Both the position numbers and the translations under genes were made by a program. From assembly GCF_020819595.1 (NCBI RefSeq), contig NZ_JAJHNP010000018.1:62001-126000 (forward strand): a DNA stretch of 64,000 nt, in the 5' to 3' direction. Of the stretch, positions 24,054 to 31,981 are shown piece after piece (position 1 is the stretch's first letter; each line of letters starts with the position of its first letter). A model generated the notes under the pieces. That model was not told the DNA's origin. It saw nothing but the letters and a program-made list of their open reading frames with translations, and made no database searches. The DNA comes from Streptomyces barringtoniae (GTDB lineage Bacteria > Actinomycetota > Actinomycetes > Streptomycetales > Streptomycetaceae).

Positions 24054-24623
24054 ATGGGACTGACTGAGTGGGCGTACTCGCTCTCCGAATCGCTGCTGTC
24101 CGATCCGCTCCCGCGCCGGTGGGCGCACTCGCTGGGGGTCGCCAAACGAGCCCGCTCTTTGGGCTCGGTCCTGGGCGACGATGCCGAGTTGCTGGAAGCT
24201 GCCGCGGTACTGCATGACATCGGGTACTCGCCGGCCATCGCCACGACCGGCTTTCACCCGCTGGACGGCGCACGCTTCCTCCGAGAGCAGGAAAAGGCAG
24301 ACGAGCGGGTCGTTCGTCTCGTGGCTCACCACTCGTGCGCCCTGTTGGAAGCCGAGGAACGTGGGCTGAGGCAGGAGCTGGAGGGGGAGTTCGAGCTAGA
24401 GCGTCCGGACCTGGTCGACGCCCTGCTGTTCTGCGACATGACCACGACGCCCGACGGGACGCAGACAACGCCGGCCGAGCGGCTGGACGAGATCGTGCAG
24501 CGGTACGGTCCGGACACGATCGTCGGGCGGTTCATTCAGCGCGCGGCCCCCGAGATCCACGCAGCGGCGAAGCGTGTTGAGGGCCGGTTGGCGCAGGTTT
24601 CTGCCGAGGGTCAGCCGATGTAG
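24054..24623 (+). CDS. HD-domain phosphohydrolase
   Basis: 189 residues from the ATG at 24054; a TTG three codons earlier is also in frame and there is no strong ribosome site. The metal-binding pattern is RRWAHSLGVAKRA, then LLEAAAVLHDIGYSP, then GFHPLDGARFL and VRLVAHHS, with FCDMTTTPDG further on. This is the usual H...HD...H...D layout of HD hydrolases that act on nucleotides or phosphoesters. It follows the GntR gene closely, and its last 13 bases overlap the convergent Nudix gene. HD and Nudix genes next to the regulators are a recurrent feature of actinomycete ICEs. The substrate is unknown. Confidence 0.75.
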   Translation: MGLTEWAYSLSESLLSDPLPRRWAHSLGVAKRARSLGSVLGDDAELLEAAAVLHDIGYSPAIATTGFHPLDGARFLREQEKADERVVRLVAHHSCALLEAEERGLRQELEGEFELERPDLVDALLFCDMTTTPDGTQTTPAERLDEIVQRYGPDTIVGRFIQRAAPEIHAAAKRVEGRLAQVSAEGQPM

Positions 24624-25084
24624 GGCTCGCGTCGCGATTCGTCGAGACCATGCCGGATGCGCAGCATCATCGACGGGTGGATATCCAGTCCGTCGAGGTC
24701 CGCTGGGTCAACCCAGCGGACCTCCTTTGACTCGCTGCTCGTACGCAGGGAACCGCCGATGGGGTGGGCTCGGAAGCAGATGGAGAACTGTTGCCGGACT
24801 TCCCCGTCGTCATACGCCAGCACGTGTTCAGGGTCGGTGTAGAGGCCCACGATGCTGTCTACCTCAACGTCAATGCCGGTCTCTTCCGCGACCTCGCGGA
24901 CGACGGTGTCACCGATGTGCTCGCCGATGTCGTGGCCACCGCCGGGTAGTGCCCACAGATCGTTGTCCGTCTTGTGGATGAGCAGCAACCGCCCCGCGTC
25001 GTCTCGGACGACCGCGGTAACCGAGGGCACCACCGAGTTGGCCTGAGGGGCGTTCGGGTCGCGGAAGTAGTCGATGCGGCTCAT
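24611..25084 (-). CDS. Nudix hydrolase (Pif-like)
   Basis: 157 residues from the ATG at 25084 (MSRIDYFRDPNAPQANSVV), which overlaps the upstream gene's stop by one base. The Nudix box is complete: GHDIGEHIGDTVV followed by REVAEETGI. The beta strands around it (VTAVVRDDAGRLLLIHKTDN, DLWALPGGG) are standard. In pSAM2 the Nudix protein Pif, made in recipients, prevents redundant transfer between cells carrying the element. This gene, beside the regulators and read with the HTH gene, is a good candidate for that role, but many Nudix proteins clean up nucleotides, so the function is inferred. Confidence 0.8.
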   Translation of the reverse strand: MSRIDYFRDPNAPQANSVVPSVTAVVRDDAGRLLLIHKTDNDLWALPGGGHDIGEHIGDTVVREVAEETGIDVEVDSIVGLYTDPEHVLAYDDGEVRQQFSICFRAHPIGGSLRTSSESKEVRWVDPADLDGLDIHPSMMLRIRHGLDESRREPYIG

Positions 25085-25851
25085 CAGGCAGTGCCTTCCC
25101 AATTGGCGGGTGAAGAGATCGGACGGGCCGATTCCCAGACCTTCTCAACGCTCTCAGCGTATGCGTCGAAGAGTTCACCGCCGGGCACGCGCCGCAGGTG
25201 CAGCACGGGGGCCATGTAGGCGCCCACACCGTAGAGGTGCCCGTTTGCCAGCATCTCGTCATCGGCCCTGTAGATCGAGTTGTAGAGGGTCGTCCCGTGC
25301 AACCGGAATTCCACCCCGGGCAGGCCGAAGAGCGGGCCGTAGTTGATGAGGGCGTTCCGGATCTTGCCTGCCATCGCTGCGCCGATGCCTTCGTCCTCGC
25401 CGCGCACCGCCACGGCTGGCGACGTGGGCTCTCCCAGGATGAAGCGGATAGGCACTCCGTCGGCTGACTTCTCTTTCACGATACGGTGGAACGACGCGTC
25501 TTCCGTGAGCCAGAACCCGGAGTACACCAGCAGGTCAAACTGACGAGTCGCCTTGGAGTAGAGGTTCGTCCAGAGGGTCTGCATCACGACGGACCGGTGT
25601 GGATAGAGCCTGACCAACTCCGCGTTGCCGGCGGCCGCGACCTCAGCTGACGTGCGTTCGTCCGGCCACAGGTACGACACTTCGCACTTCAACAGCGAGG
25701 CTGTTGCGAACTGGAACCGGCGATATGGCTTGCGCTCAGGTTCGTTGATCCATCGTTCGACCGTCTTGGCCGCGACTCCGAGCCGTTGGGCGACCTCATC
25801 GAGCGTCAGGCCCAAGTCCACTATCGCGCCGCGCAGTCGCTCGTTCGCCAC
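25084..25851 (-). CDS. HTH regulator with DUF5919 (PLD-like) domain
   Basis: 255 residues from the GTG at 25851, which has GGAGG five bases upstream; the in-frame extension to 26055 is rejected. Residues about 3-60 are an XRE/HTH domain (LTLDEVAQRLGVAAKTVERW). The rest matches DUF5919: ELVRLYPHRSVVMQTLW, FDLLVYSGFWL, VPIRFILGEPTSPAVAVRGE, VEFRLHGTTLYNSIYRADDE and PVLHLRRVPGGELFDAY. The fold is PLD-like without a full HKD motif and is probably a sensor. It is translationally coupled to the Nudix gene and divergent from the transfer genes, the place where an ICE switch regulator is expected. Confidence 0.8.
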   Translation of the reverse strand: MANERLRGAIVDLGLTLDEVAQRLGVAAKTVERWINEPERKPYRRFQFATASLLKCEVSYLWPDERTSAEVAAAGNAELVRLYPHRSVVMQTLWTNLYSKATRQFDLLVYSGFWLTEDASFHRIVKEKSADGVPIRFILGEPTSPAVAVRGEDEGIGAAMAGKIRNALINYGPLFGLPGVEFRLHGTTLYNSIYRADDEMLANGHLYGVGAYMAPVLHLRRVPGGELFDAYAESVEKVWESARPISSPANWEGTA

Positions 25852-25866
25852 ACCAACCTCCGACTT

Positions 25867-25910
25867 CCTAGGACGACTTGGTTCGACTTCACGGTAGCCA
25901 AGGACGACCT
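25867..25910 (-). promoter_or_regulatory. Candidate operator: two 13-bp direct repeats
   Basis: CCTAGGACGACTT (25867-25879) and CCAAGGACGACCT (25898-25910) match at 11 of 13 positions, are 31 bp apart (three helical turns) and lie just upstream of the HTH-DUF5919 start. They could be an autoregulatory operator. Confidence 0.35.
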
Positions 25911-26366
25911 GAGCCGTACATCCGCGAAGTCGAGCGTCGCCGCCGCCGACGCCAGTCTGTAGGTACATCGAGCGCGAGGGGCTCGCAGCACTCAAACAGC
26001 CGAAGGGCTTGACGATGCGAACCCTTCTCTGCAAGATGAGGAACACGTAATACATGTTCCTCTCGTCGGTCGCGTCAGCGAACCGAACGAGCGCACGATC
26101 AGGAGCCCCGCGTTGGACGGGGGGAGGGCACCGGACAGTCGCCTGTTTCAGGCGATCCCTTGGCAGTCCGGATGGCAGACCGAAAGGTCAGGTCTCTGCC
26201 TACAACGGGGCCCTAGCGAGCTGTTCCTTGATCCGGCAGCCGCGTCCCCGAACGAGACCACTCATCCGCCGCAGTTGCCTGCGGCCGGTTGCCTCCTCCG
26301 CTCGTCTCGTACGAGCGGGGCTGAGGGGAGCCGGAACACCCCCTCCACTACTTCCTTGGAGAAGCC
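25911..26366. other. Divergent promoter region at the regulator/transfer junction
   Basis: About 450 bp without a gene. An 8-bp stem, CCGCTCGT (26298-26305) with ACGAGCGG (26311-26318), lies about 50 nt before the first transfer-side gene. No clear -35/-10 pair was identified. Confidence 0.4.
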
Positions 26367-26540
26367 ATGCGCCGGATCACGAACCCCAAGCACCCCAACG
26401 TCCACCAGGTTGGAACGGACGTCCAGTACGAGGGTGAGCCGCACCGGATCACGGACGTCGGTGGCAGCTACTTCACCCTCGTCCGCCTCCGCGACGGATA
26501 CGGCAAGAACGTCAAGATCCGTGAGGTCAACGGTCAGTAG
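26367..26540 (+). CDS. Small conserved ICE protein, 57 aa
   Basis: 57 residues from the ATG at 26367, preceded by GGAGAAG. The sequence (MRRITNPKHPNV, then VQYEGEPHRITDVGGSYFTL) predicts a small all-beta protein with a basic N-terminus. I recall similar short proteins at the head of Streptomyces ICE transfer operons but know no function. It is too short to judge by length, but ribosome site, codon use and position support a real gene. Confidence 0.6.
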   Translation: MRRITNPKHPNVHQVGTDVQYEGEPHRITDVGGSYFTLVRLRDGYGKNVKIREVNGQ

Positions 26541-26632
26541 CACCATCGCCCCGGCATCGAGCCGTGAGGGCGTCGGATCGAATCCGGCCCGGGGCACTAC
26601 CCCGCCGCACGCGCGGCCCGGGGTGCTCATCC

Positions 26633-26669
26633 GGGGCGGTCGTCTCTCGCCAAAGACCACGACCGCCCC
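26633..26669 (+). promoter_or_regulatory. Leader stem-loop 1 (GCCAAAGAC loop)
   Basis: GGGGCGGTCGT pairs with ACGACCGCCCC around the 15-nt loop CTCTCGCCAAAGACC, ending 30 nt before the ATG at 26699. A near-identical element precedes 33,772 and a relative precedes 29,744. One stem pair changes T-A to C-G between copies, a compensatory change. Confidence 0.6.
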
Positions 26670-26698
26670 GGCATCCCTTCGATGCCAGGAGAACCGCC

Positions 26699-26986
26699 AT
26701 GCGTACGTACATCGGCCAGCAACAGGCCATCTCTGCCGAGGACTTCGCGGAACTCGCACTCGGTACCCCGGTTGAGCTGTGGCTCGGAGTCGAGGGCGAG
26801 AGCGACGAAGATCGCGCGGCCCGCGAGGACGCGGCGCGCGACATCCTCGCCGACAACCCGAACTTTCCCGATGACCTGGTCCGCATCGCGGCGCAGGTCA
26901 TCGAGGAAAACCCGGACCTGTTCGACGTCGTCCCCTTGGTCCGCCCCGCCCGCCGACGCGCGGCACGCAAGGGGGCTGCGGCATGA
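26699..26986 (+). CDS. Hypothetical ICE protein, 95 aa
   Basis: 95 residues from the ATG at 26699 with AGGAGAA upstream. Acidic and helical in the middle (GESDEDRAAREDAARDIL), with a basic C-terminus (PARRRAARKGAAA). The stop overlaps the ATG of the GGDEF gene (ATGA), so the two are coupled. It belongs to the run of small transfer-side proteins of element B. No domain recognised. Confidence 0.65.
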   Translation: MRTYIGQQQAISAEDFAELALGTPVELWLGVEGESDEDRAAREDAARDILADNPNFPDDLVRIAAQVIEENPDLFDVVPLVRPARRRAARKGAAA

Positions 26987-27642
26987 GTGAGCTGCTGTTT
27001 GCCGCTGCGGCCGGACTGCCGATGGCGGCCGGTTGGTCGCTGCACGCGTTGCGCCTGCGCCACCGTATCGAGGCCGCGCGCCGTGACCCTCTGACCGGTC
27101 TGTGGACGCGGGATCCGTTCACCGAGCGCGCTGAACGCCGCATACTCAGCCGGTTCCGGCCGGTCGCGGTCTACCTGGTCGACCTCAACAGGTTCAAGGA
27201 GATCAATGACACCCACGGGCATGCCGCGGGGGACGCGGTCATCCGCGCCACCGGTGAGCGGCTCGCGGCGTGGGCCGTCGACCACTCTGCAGTAGTGGGA
27301 CGGCTGGGCGGGGATGAGTTCGCCGCCATCGCTCCCGTCTACAGCCACGGCCATCTGAGCGAGACCCTCCACCGGCTCTCCGATTCGCTGGAACAGCCCG
27401 TAGAGGCGGCCGGTCAAGTCCTGGAGGTCAGTGCCTCCATCGGTGCCGTCGGCGCCAATCCGCGTACCAAGCGGGTGGAGTTGTCCGAGCTGCTGCGGCT
27501 CGCGGATGAGCAGATGTACCGGGCGAAGCGCTGTGCGGTGCCATGGTCGAACGCGCTGAGCCTGGAGAAGCAGTGCCCGACGGTCCACGGCCGCCGCGCC
27601 GGCCGCTCAGGTACGCACGGTGGGACGGAGGCCGCGGCGTGA
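26983..27642 (+). CDS. GGDEF-domain protein (putative diguanylate cyclase)
   Basis: 219 residues. The GGDEF domain occupies about residues 35-190: DPLTGLWTRDPF, LVDLNRFKEINDTHGHAAGD with metal ligand Asp67, and an intact GGDEF at 109-113. The inhibitory I-site (RxxD just before GGDEF) is absent, HSAV standing there, so product inhibition is not expected. The first 25 residues are hydrophobic and may anchor it. It is coupled to the genes on both sides by 4-nt overlaps. In Streptomyces, c-di-GMP controls development through BldD, so an ICE-borne cyclase could tie transfer to the hyphal life cycle. Activity is inferred from the intact motif. Confidence 0.85.
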   Translation: MSELLFAAAAGLPMAAGWSLHALRLRHRIEAARRDPLTGLWTRDPFTERAERRILSRFRPVAVYLVDLNRFKEINDTHGHAAGDAVIRATGERLAAWAVDHSAVVGRLGGDEFAAIAPVYSHGHLSETLHRLSDSLEQPVEAAGQVLEVSASIGAVGANPRTKRVELSELLRLADEQMYRAKRCAVPWSNALSLEKQCPTVHGRRAGRSGTHGGTEAAA

Positions 27643-28622
27643 CCACCACCCCGCCCCCCGCCTCCGGGGTGCCCCCGCTGACGATGCCCGAGATGGGGCT
27701 TGCCGGTATCGGCGCGCTCGCCGCGGCCGGCGTCGGCGCGCTCGGTCTGGTCTCCTCCTTTGACGCGGTGTCGGCCGCCGCGGCGAGCTGGGGATTCTCC
27801 GCTCCGTGGATGTTGCCTGTCGGTATCGACGTGGCTATCCCGGTGTTCACCGTCGCCAACCTGCTCCTGATCCGGATGGACATGGCGCTCGCCTGGGTGC
27901 GGTTCGTGCCCTGGGTCCTCACCCTCATCACGTGTGGGCTGAACATCGCGGCCGGACACTCCCTGTCGGCACAGGTCGCGCACGGCACGATGCCGCTGCT
28001 GTGGGTGGTGTTCTCCGAGATCGGTGCGCACGTCTACGCCGTGCGGATCGGTGCGGTCACCGGCCGCCGCATGGAGAAGATCCGGTTCTCCCGTTGGCTG
28101 CTCGCGTTCCCCTCCACGTTCGCGCTGTGGCGCCGTATGACGTTGTGGGAGGTCACCTCCTACTCCGAGGCGCTGGCGAGGGAGAAGGAGCGGCAGTTGG
28201 CGCGCGCGGACCTGCGCGAGCGCTACGGCCGCAAGTGGCGGAGGAGCACCCCTCGGCGCGAACGCGTGCTGCTGCGCATGGGCGACCTGGCCCCCGCAAC
28301 CGAGCAGGAGACCCCCGCACAGCCCCCGGCGGAGACTCCGCCAGCACCCTCGGTCGACGCCAGGCCGCGCCCGCGACGGCGGACCCCCGCCAAGGCCAAG
28401 GCACAACGCACCTTCGAAGAGCTGCTGACCGAGGCGCGCACGGTCACCAGGGAATGGACCGAGGCGGAGCTGACCGCCGACCGGCTCCGCACCACGCTGC
28501 ACGTCTCGCAGGCCAACGCCCGCACGCTGCGCGACACCCTGAAGAGCGAGCGCGCCGACGGTAGCCCGCTGCACTCCGTGGACGATGCGGAGGGCGAGGA
28601 GTCCGAGGTTGAGGCCGCCTGA
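27639..28622 (+). CDS. DUF2637 / SpdB-like transfer membrane protein
   Basis: 327 residues from the GTG at 27639, overlapping the GGDEF stop. Four membrane segments lie in about residues 15-135 (GLAGIGALAAAGVGALGLVS, WMLPVGIDVAIPVFTVANLL, FVPWVLTLITCGLNIAAG, MPLLWVVFSEIGAHVYAV). A long charged cytoplasmic tail follows, ending with an HTH-like segment (TADRLRTTLHVSQANARTLR). DUF2637 proteins are the spread (Spd) proteins of Streptomyces conjugative elements, thought to pass DNA across septal cross-walls of the recipient mycelium. The stop overlaps the next ATG by one base. Confidence 0.8.
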   Translation: MTTTPPPASGVPPLTMPEMGLAGIGALAAAGVGALGLVSSFDAVSAAAASWGFSAPWMLPVGIDVAIPVFTVANLLLIRMDMALAWVRFVPWVLTLITCGLNIAAGHSLSAQVAHGTMPLLWVVFSEIGAHVYAVRIGAVTGRRMEKIRFSRWLLAFPSTFALWRRMTLWEVTSYSEALAREKERQLARADLRERYGRKWRRSTPRRERVLLRMGDLAPATEQETPAQPPAETPPAPSVDARPRPRRRTPAKAKAQRTFEELLTEARTVTREWTEAELTADRLRTTLHVSQANARTLRDTLKSERADGSPLHSVDDAEGEESEVEAA

Positions 28623-29029
28623 TGCCCGCGGCAATCAGCAAGTGCTACGACCCGGCCGGCAGCCAGTACCGCATCCCTACCTACCCGTGGCGCTACGCCC
28701 CCGACGGGCTCGCCACGCGCCGTCAGCTGCGCGCCCGCGGCTTACGTCCGGGCGGTCAGCCGATCGCGGCTCAGGTGCTGCGCCCGCGCCACCGACGCGG
28801 CCCGCTGGTCGCGTACCTCTACCGCATCGACCGCGCCAAGCCCGTGCGGCCGATGACGCCCGGCAAGCGAGCCGCGCTCGCCAAAGCGATGTGCAGCCGC
28901 CGCACCTGCCCGCGGTGCCGCAACGACGCGGGATACGTCATCCCGACCTCGATCGGCATGTGCGTGCCCTGTGCCTTCCCCGACACCTCCACCCCCGCTC
29001 CCGTCCACGACACCCCGAGGAGGGGCTGA
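28622..29029 (+). CDS. RRQRL-motif zinc-binding protein
   Basis: 135 residues from the ATG at 28622, which shares one base with the previous stop. It has the ATRRQLRARGLRPGG motif near residues 31-45, a tail zinc site CSRRTCPRCRNDAG and a further CVPC. The family is a routine companion of DUF2637 genes in Streptomyces ICEs; its function is unknown, and a nucleic-acid-binding role is suggested by the basic charge and zinc site. Confidence 0.75.
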   Translation: MPAAISKCYDPAGSQYRIPTYPWRYAPDGLATRRQLRARGLRPGGQPIAAQVLRPRHRRGPLVAYLYRIDRAKPVRPMTPGKRAALAKAMCSRRTCPRCRNDAGYVIPTSIGMCVPCAFPDTSTPAPVHDTPRRG

Positions 29030-29031
29030 CC

Positions 29032-29349
29032 ATGGCCAAGCCCAACACCGGCCGCCTGGACCGCGAGATCCGGCAGACGGAACGCAAGCTCGAAGCGGTC
29101 CGCAAGAACGAGATGTGGCCGCTCACCGGCCAGGAGCGGCGGGCGGTGCTCCGGGCGCTCGCCGGCGGCTCGTACAAGGTCGCCCGAGGCAAGAGCGCTG
29201 GCCGCGCGGAACGGAAGCTGGAGACGCTGTGGCAGTCGGTGCAGTCCCGACTCACCGCGGAGCTGACCGCGTTGCAGACCGAGCGGCAGCGGATCGTGAA
29301 CGAGGCCGCCACTGCCAAGGCCGCCAAGAAGTCCTCGGGGTGGTGGTGA
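29032..29349 (+). CDS. Hypothetical helical ICE protein, 105 aa
   Basis: 105 residues from the ATG at 29032, two bases after the previous stop with AGGAGGGG in that gene's tail. Highly basic and helical (DREIRQTERKLEAVRKNEM, then SRLTAELTALQTERQRIV), with coiled-coil character, ending SSGWW. It belongs to the conserved run of small transfer-side genes. No enzymatic motif. Confidence 0.65.
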   Translation: MAKPNTGRLDREIRQTERKLEAVRKNEMWPLTGQERRAVLRALAGGSYKVARGKSAGRAERKLETLWQSVQSRLTAELTALQTERQRIVNEAATAKAAKKSSGWW

Positions 29350-29351
29350 CC

Positions 29352-29522
29352 ATGGCCCCTGTGATCACGCCTCCGGGCGAGTGCCCGCAGTGCTGGCAGC
29401 ACGCCCACGACCGGAGCATCCACCGCAAGCTCCGCCCCCGCGAGGACTGCAAGCCGTGCCTGGACCACATGCACAACGGCTGCCCCTACATCGTGCCCAA
29501 GCCGAAGTCGAGTTGGTGGTGA
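29352..29522 (+). CDS. Small Cys-rich ICE protein, 56 aa
   Basis: 56 residues from the ATG at 29352, two bases after the previous stop. The pattern PGECPQCWQHAHDRS, then REDCKPCLDHMHNGCP provides two CxxC knuckles plus His residues, a likely zinc ribbon. I recall near-identical small proteins from Streptomyces plasmids and ICEs (annotated pRL2-8-like). It is the last gene before the translocase leader. Confidence 0.65.
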   Translation: MAPVITPPGECPQCWQHAHDRSIHRKLRPREDCKPCLDHMHNGCPYIVPKPKSSWW

Positions 29523-29583
29523 CCCGGCACGACCGTGCTGCCTGAACGCTTCCTCGCCTCTGAACTAGGACGTAACCCACTAC

Positions 29584-29612
29584 TTGGCCCCGACTACTCG
29601 TCGACGAGTAAT
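29584..29612 (+). promoter_or_regulatory. Promoter-like region with 16-bp palindromic operator
   Basis: TACTCGTCGACGAGTA (29595-29610) is a perfect palindrome. TTGGCC (29584-29589) and AGTAAT (29607-29612) lie 17 bp apart, so the palindrome would cover the spacer and -10 of a promoter for the translocase gene. It is a candidate binding site for the element's GntR repressor. Confidence 0.45.
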
Positions 29613-29671
29613 GGGCTTTGTCCCTGGTTCCGAGTTGTGCCACGCGAAACGCTCATCTTGCACCCAATCAC

Positions 29672-29710
29672 GGGGCCCGGCCTTGCCCGCCAAGACAGCG
29701 GCCGGGCCCC
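29672..29710 (+). promoter_or_regulatory. Leader stem-loop 3, before the translocase gene
   Basis: GGGGCCCGGCC pairs with GGCCGGGCCCC around a 17-nt loop that contains CGCCAAGAC, ending 33 nt before the GTG at 29744. The form is like the stem-loops before 26,699 and 33,772. Confidence 0.5.
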
Positions 29711-29743
29711 TACGCATCCCCTCCTGAGGAAGGAACTGCTCAA

Positions 29744-31972
29744 GTGAACCAGCCCGACGACAACGAACTGTTCAACCGGCTCGAAGCCGAGAAGAACGCC
29801 GACTCCCGCCCCGACTTGGGGGGCGAGGTAGTCGACCTCGACAAGGCCCGATCCGCCCGCACTGGGTCGGCCGCCCCGACTCCCGACCCGGTACCCGACT
29901 CCCGCCCGACCGAGTCGGGCAACCAGTCGGCCGACTTGGACGATGAGGAGTCGGCCGACTCGGTTGCCCGACCGGTCGACCGGCCCGACCTTCCGGCGCC
30001 GGGTATCACCACCTACAAGCGTCGGCCGATCCTGCCGACGTGGCTGACCTCCAAGCCGGGGTTCGTGTCGACCACGCAGAGGGCGGCAAGCAACGCCTTC
30101 TACGCCACCGCCTTCCACGGCATACGCACCCCCTGGTACGCCCTCCAGCTCACGCTGAACGCGCCGCGCGGCGGGGCCCGTTTCGTGCGGGACACCAACC
30201 GGTGGGTGTGGGATGCGGAGGGTGCTCCGCTGCGCGAGTACGAGGTGCGCAGGGAGAACACGGCCGAGTACCTGAAGCTGTCGCGGCAGCGGGATGGGCG
30301 GGTACGGCTGCGGGTGCTGGTCACCACGGTGGCGCTCGTCTTCGGCGCCGCGTTCGCCCTGACCCTGTACGTCATGGCCCCGGGATGGCTGGGGGTGCTG
30401 GCTGCGGCTGCGGTGCTGGCGTGCGGGTTCTGGGGTTCCCCGCAGGATCATCCCGTGATCGGTCCCGCGGTGCTGAAGACCGAGATCCAGAAGCTCACCG
30501 GGCCGATCGTGCTGCGCGCCCTGGACAACATCGGCAACCCGAAGCTGACGGCCGCCATCAAGAAGGGCGGCGACATGAACGGGATGCGCTTCACCTCCGA
30601 GATCACCCGAGACGGCCCCGGCTACCGCGCCGACTTGGACCTTCCCTGGGGGGTGACCCCGGAGGACATCATGGAGGCCCGCAAGCCGCTGGCTTCCGGG
30701 CTGCGCCGCAAGGTCGGCTGCGTGTGGCCATCGGCCGACCCGACCGAGCACGAGGGTCGGCTGATCCTGTGGGTGGGCGACAAGCCCATGAACGAGACCA
30801 CCAAGCCCGCCTGGCCGCTGCTGAAGTCGGGCAGCGTGGACCTGTTCAAGCCGGTCGTGTTCGGCAACGACCAGCGCATGGGCGACGTGGCCGTGACCCT
30901 CATGTTCGCATCCGTGGTCGTCGGGTCCATCCCGCGCATGGGCAAGACGTTCCTGATGCGGCTGTTCCTGCTCATCGCCGCCCTCGACCCGCGCGCCGCG
31001 CTCTACGCGTTCGACTTCAAGGGCACCGGCGACTTCGGCGCCCTGGAACCGGTCTGCCACCGCTACCGGGCCGGAGACGAGGACGAGGACATCCTCTACG
31101 TCCTGGAATCGCTGCGGGAGCTGCGGGCGGAGCTGCGCCGGCGGGCGAAGGTCATCAAGTCCCTGCCTCGCTCGCGCTGCCCCGAGTCGAAGGTGACTCC
31201 GGAGCTGGCGAACGACAAGGCGCTTGGGCTGCACCCGATCGTCGCCGGGTTCGATGAGTGCCAGGTCCCCTTCGAGCACGAGAAGTACGGCGCGGAGATC
31301 GAGGAGATTGCCACTGACCTGGGCAAGCGCGGTCCGGCGCTGGGGATGGTGACGCTGTTCGGCACGCAGCGGCCGGACGCCAAGTCGCTGCCCACCGGCA
31401 TCTCAGCCAACGCCGTGCTGCGGTTCTGCCTGAAGGTCATGGGCCAGCCCGCCAACGACATGGTGCTCGGCACCTCGATGTACAAGGCGGGATACCGGGC
31501 GACCATGTTCTCCCGCTCCGACCGCGGGATTTGCTGGATGGCTGGTGAGGGCGACGACCCGCGCATCGTCGCGTCCGCGTTCGTGGACGCGGTCGGCGCC
31601 GAACAGGTGGTCGCCCGAGCCCGCCAGATGCGCGAGGCCTACGGCAACATCACCGGCCACGCCATCGGCGAGACGCCCGAGAGCGGCGAACCGTCGTTCG
31701 ACCTGCTCGCCGACATCCTCAAGGTCGTGGCGGCTGACGAGGACAAGGTGTGGAACGAGAAGGTGGCCGCCCGCCTCGCCGCGCTGCGGCCGGAGATCTA
31801 CGGCGGCTGGAAAGCCGAGACGGTGACCACGAACCTGCGCCCGCACGGCATCAGCGCGCAGGACGTGTGGGGCACCACCGACAAGGGCAAGGGCACCACC
31901 CGCCGCGGCATCGCCCGCGCCGACATCACCACCGCTATCACCCAGCGTGACGGAAAGCGGTCCGGGGACTGA
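29744..31972 (+). CDS. FtsK/SpoIIIE-type conjugal DNA translocase (TraSA/TraB-like)
   Basis: 742 residues from the GTG at 29744, with GAGGAAGGA about 10 nt upstream. An acidic N-terminal tail is followed by a hydrophobic hairpin near residues 190-228 (VLVTTVALVFGAAFALTLYV and ending VLACGFW). The motor domain follows: P-loop GSIPRMGKT (394-402), FDFKGTGDF, Walker B-like PIVAGFDECQ, and GTQRPDAKSLPTGI. The C-terminal 80 residues resemble the winged helix that reads short transfer repeats. Such single proteins move double-stranded DNA between Streptomyces mycelia during mating. The adjacent CTAG-rich repeat cluster is a candidate recognition locus. Confidence 0.9.
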   Translation: MNQPDDNELFNRLEAEKNADSRPDLGGEVVDLDKARSARTGSAAPTPDPVPDSRPTESGNQSADLDDEESADSVARPVDRPDLPAPGITTYKRRPILPTWLTSKPGFVSTTQRAASNAFYATAFHGIRTPWYALQLTLNAPRGGARFVRDTNRWVWDAEGAPLREYEVRRENTAEYLKLSRQRDGRVRLRVLVTTVALVFGAAFALTLYVMAPGWLGVLAAAAVLACGFWGSPQDHPVIGPAVLKTEIQKLTGPIVLRALDNIGNPKLTAAIKKGGDMNGMRFTSEITRDGPGYRADLDLPWGVTPEDIMEARKPLASGLRRKVGCVWPSADPTEHEGRLILWVGDKPMNETTKPAWPLLKSGSVDLFKPVVFGNDQRMGDVAVTLMFASVVVGSIPRMGKTFLMRLFLLIAALDPRAALYAFDFKGTGDFGALEPVCHRYRAGDEDEDILYVLESLRELRAELRRRAKVIKSLPRSRCPESKVTPELANDKALGLHPIVAGFDECQVPFEHEKYGAEIEEIATDLGKRGPALGMVTLFGTQRPDAKSLPTGISANAVLRFCLKVMGQPANDMVLGTSMYKAGYRATMFSRSDRGICWMAGEGDDPRIVASAFVDAVGAEQVVARARQMREAYGNITGHAIGETPESGEPSFDLLADILKVVAADEDKVWNEKVAARLAALRPEIYGGWKAETVTTNLRPHGISAQDVWGTTDKGKGTTRRGIARADITTAITQRDGKRSGD

Positions 31973-31981
31973 CCCTGTATT

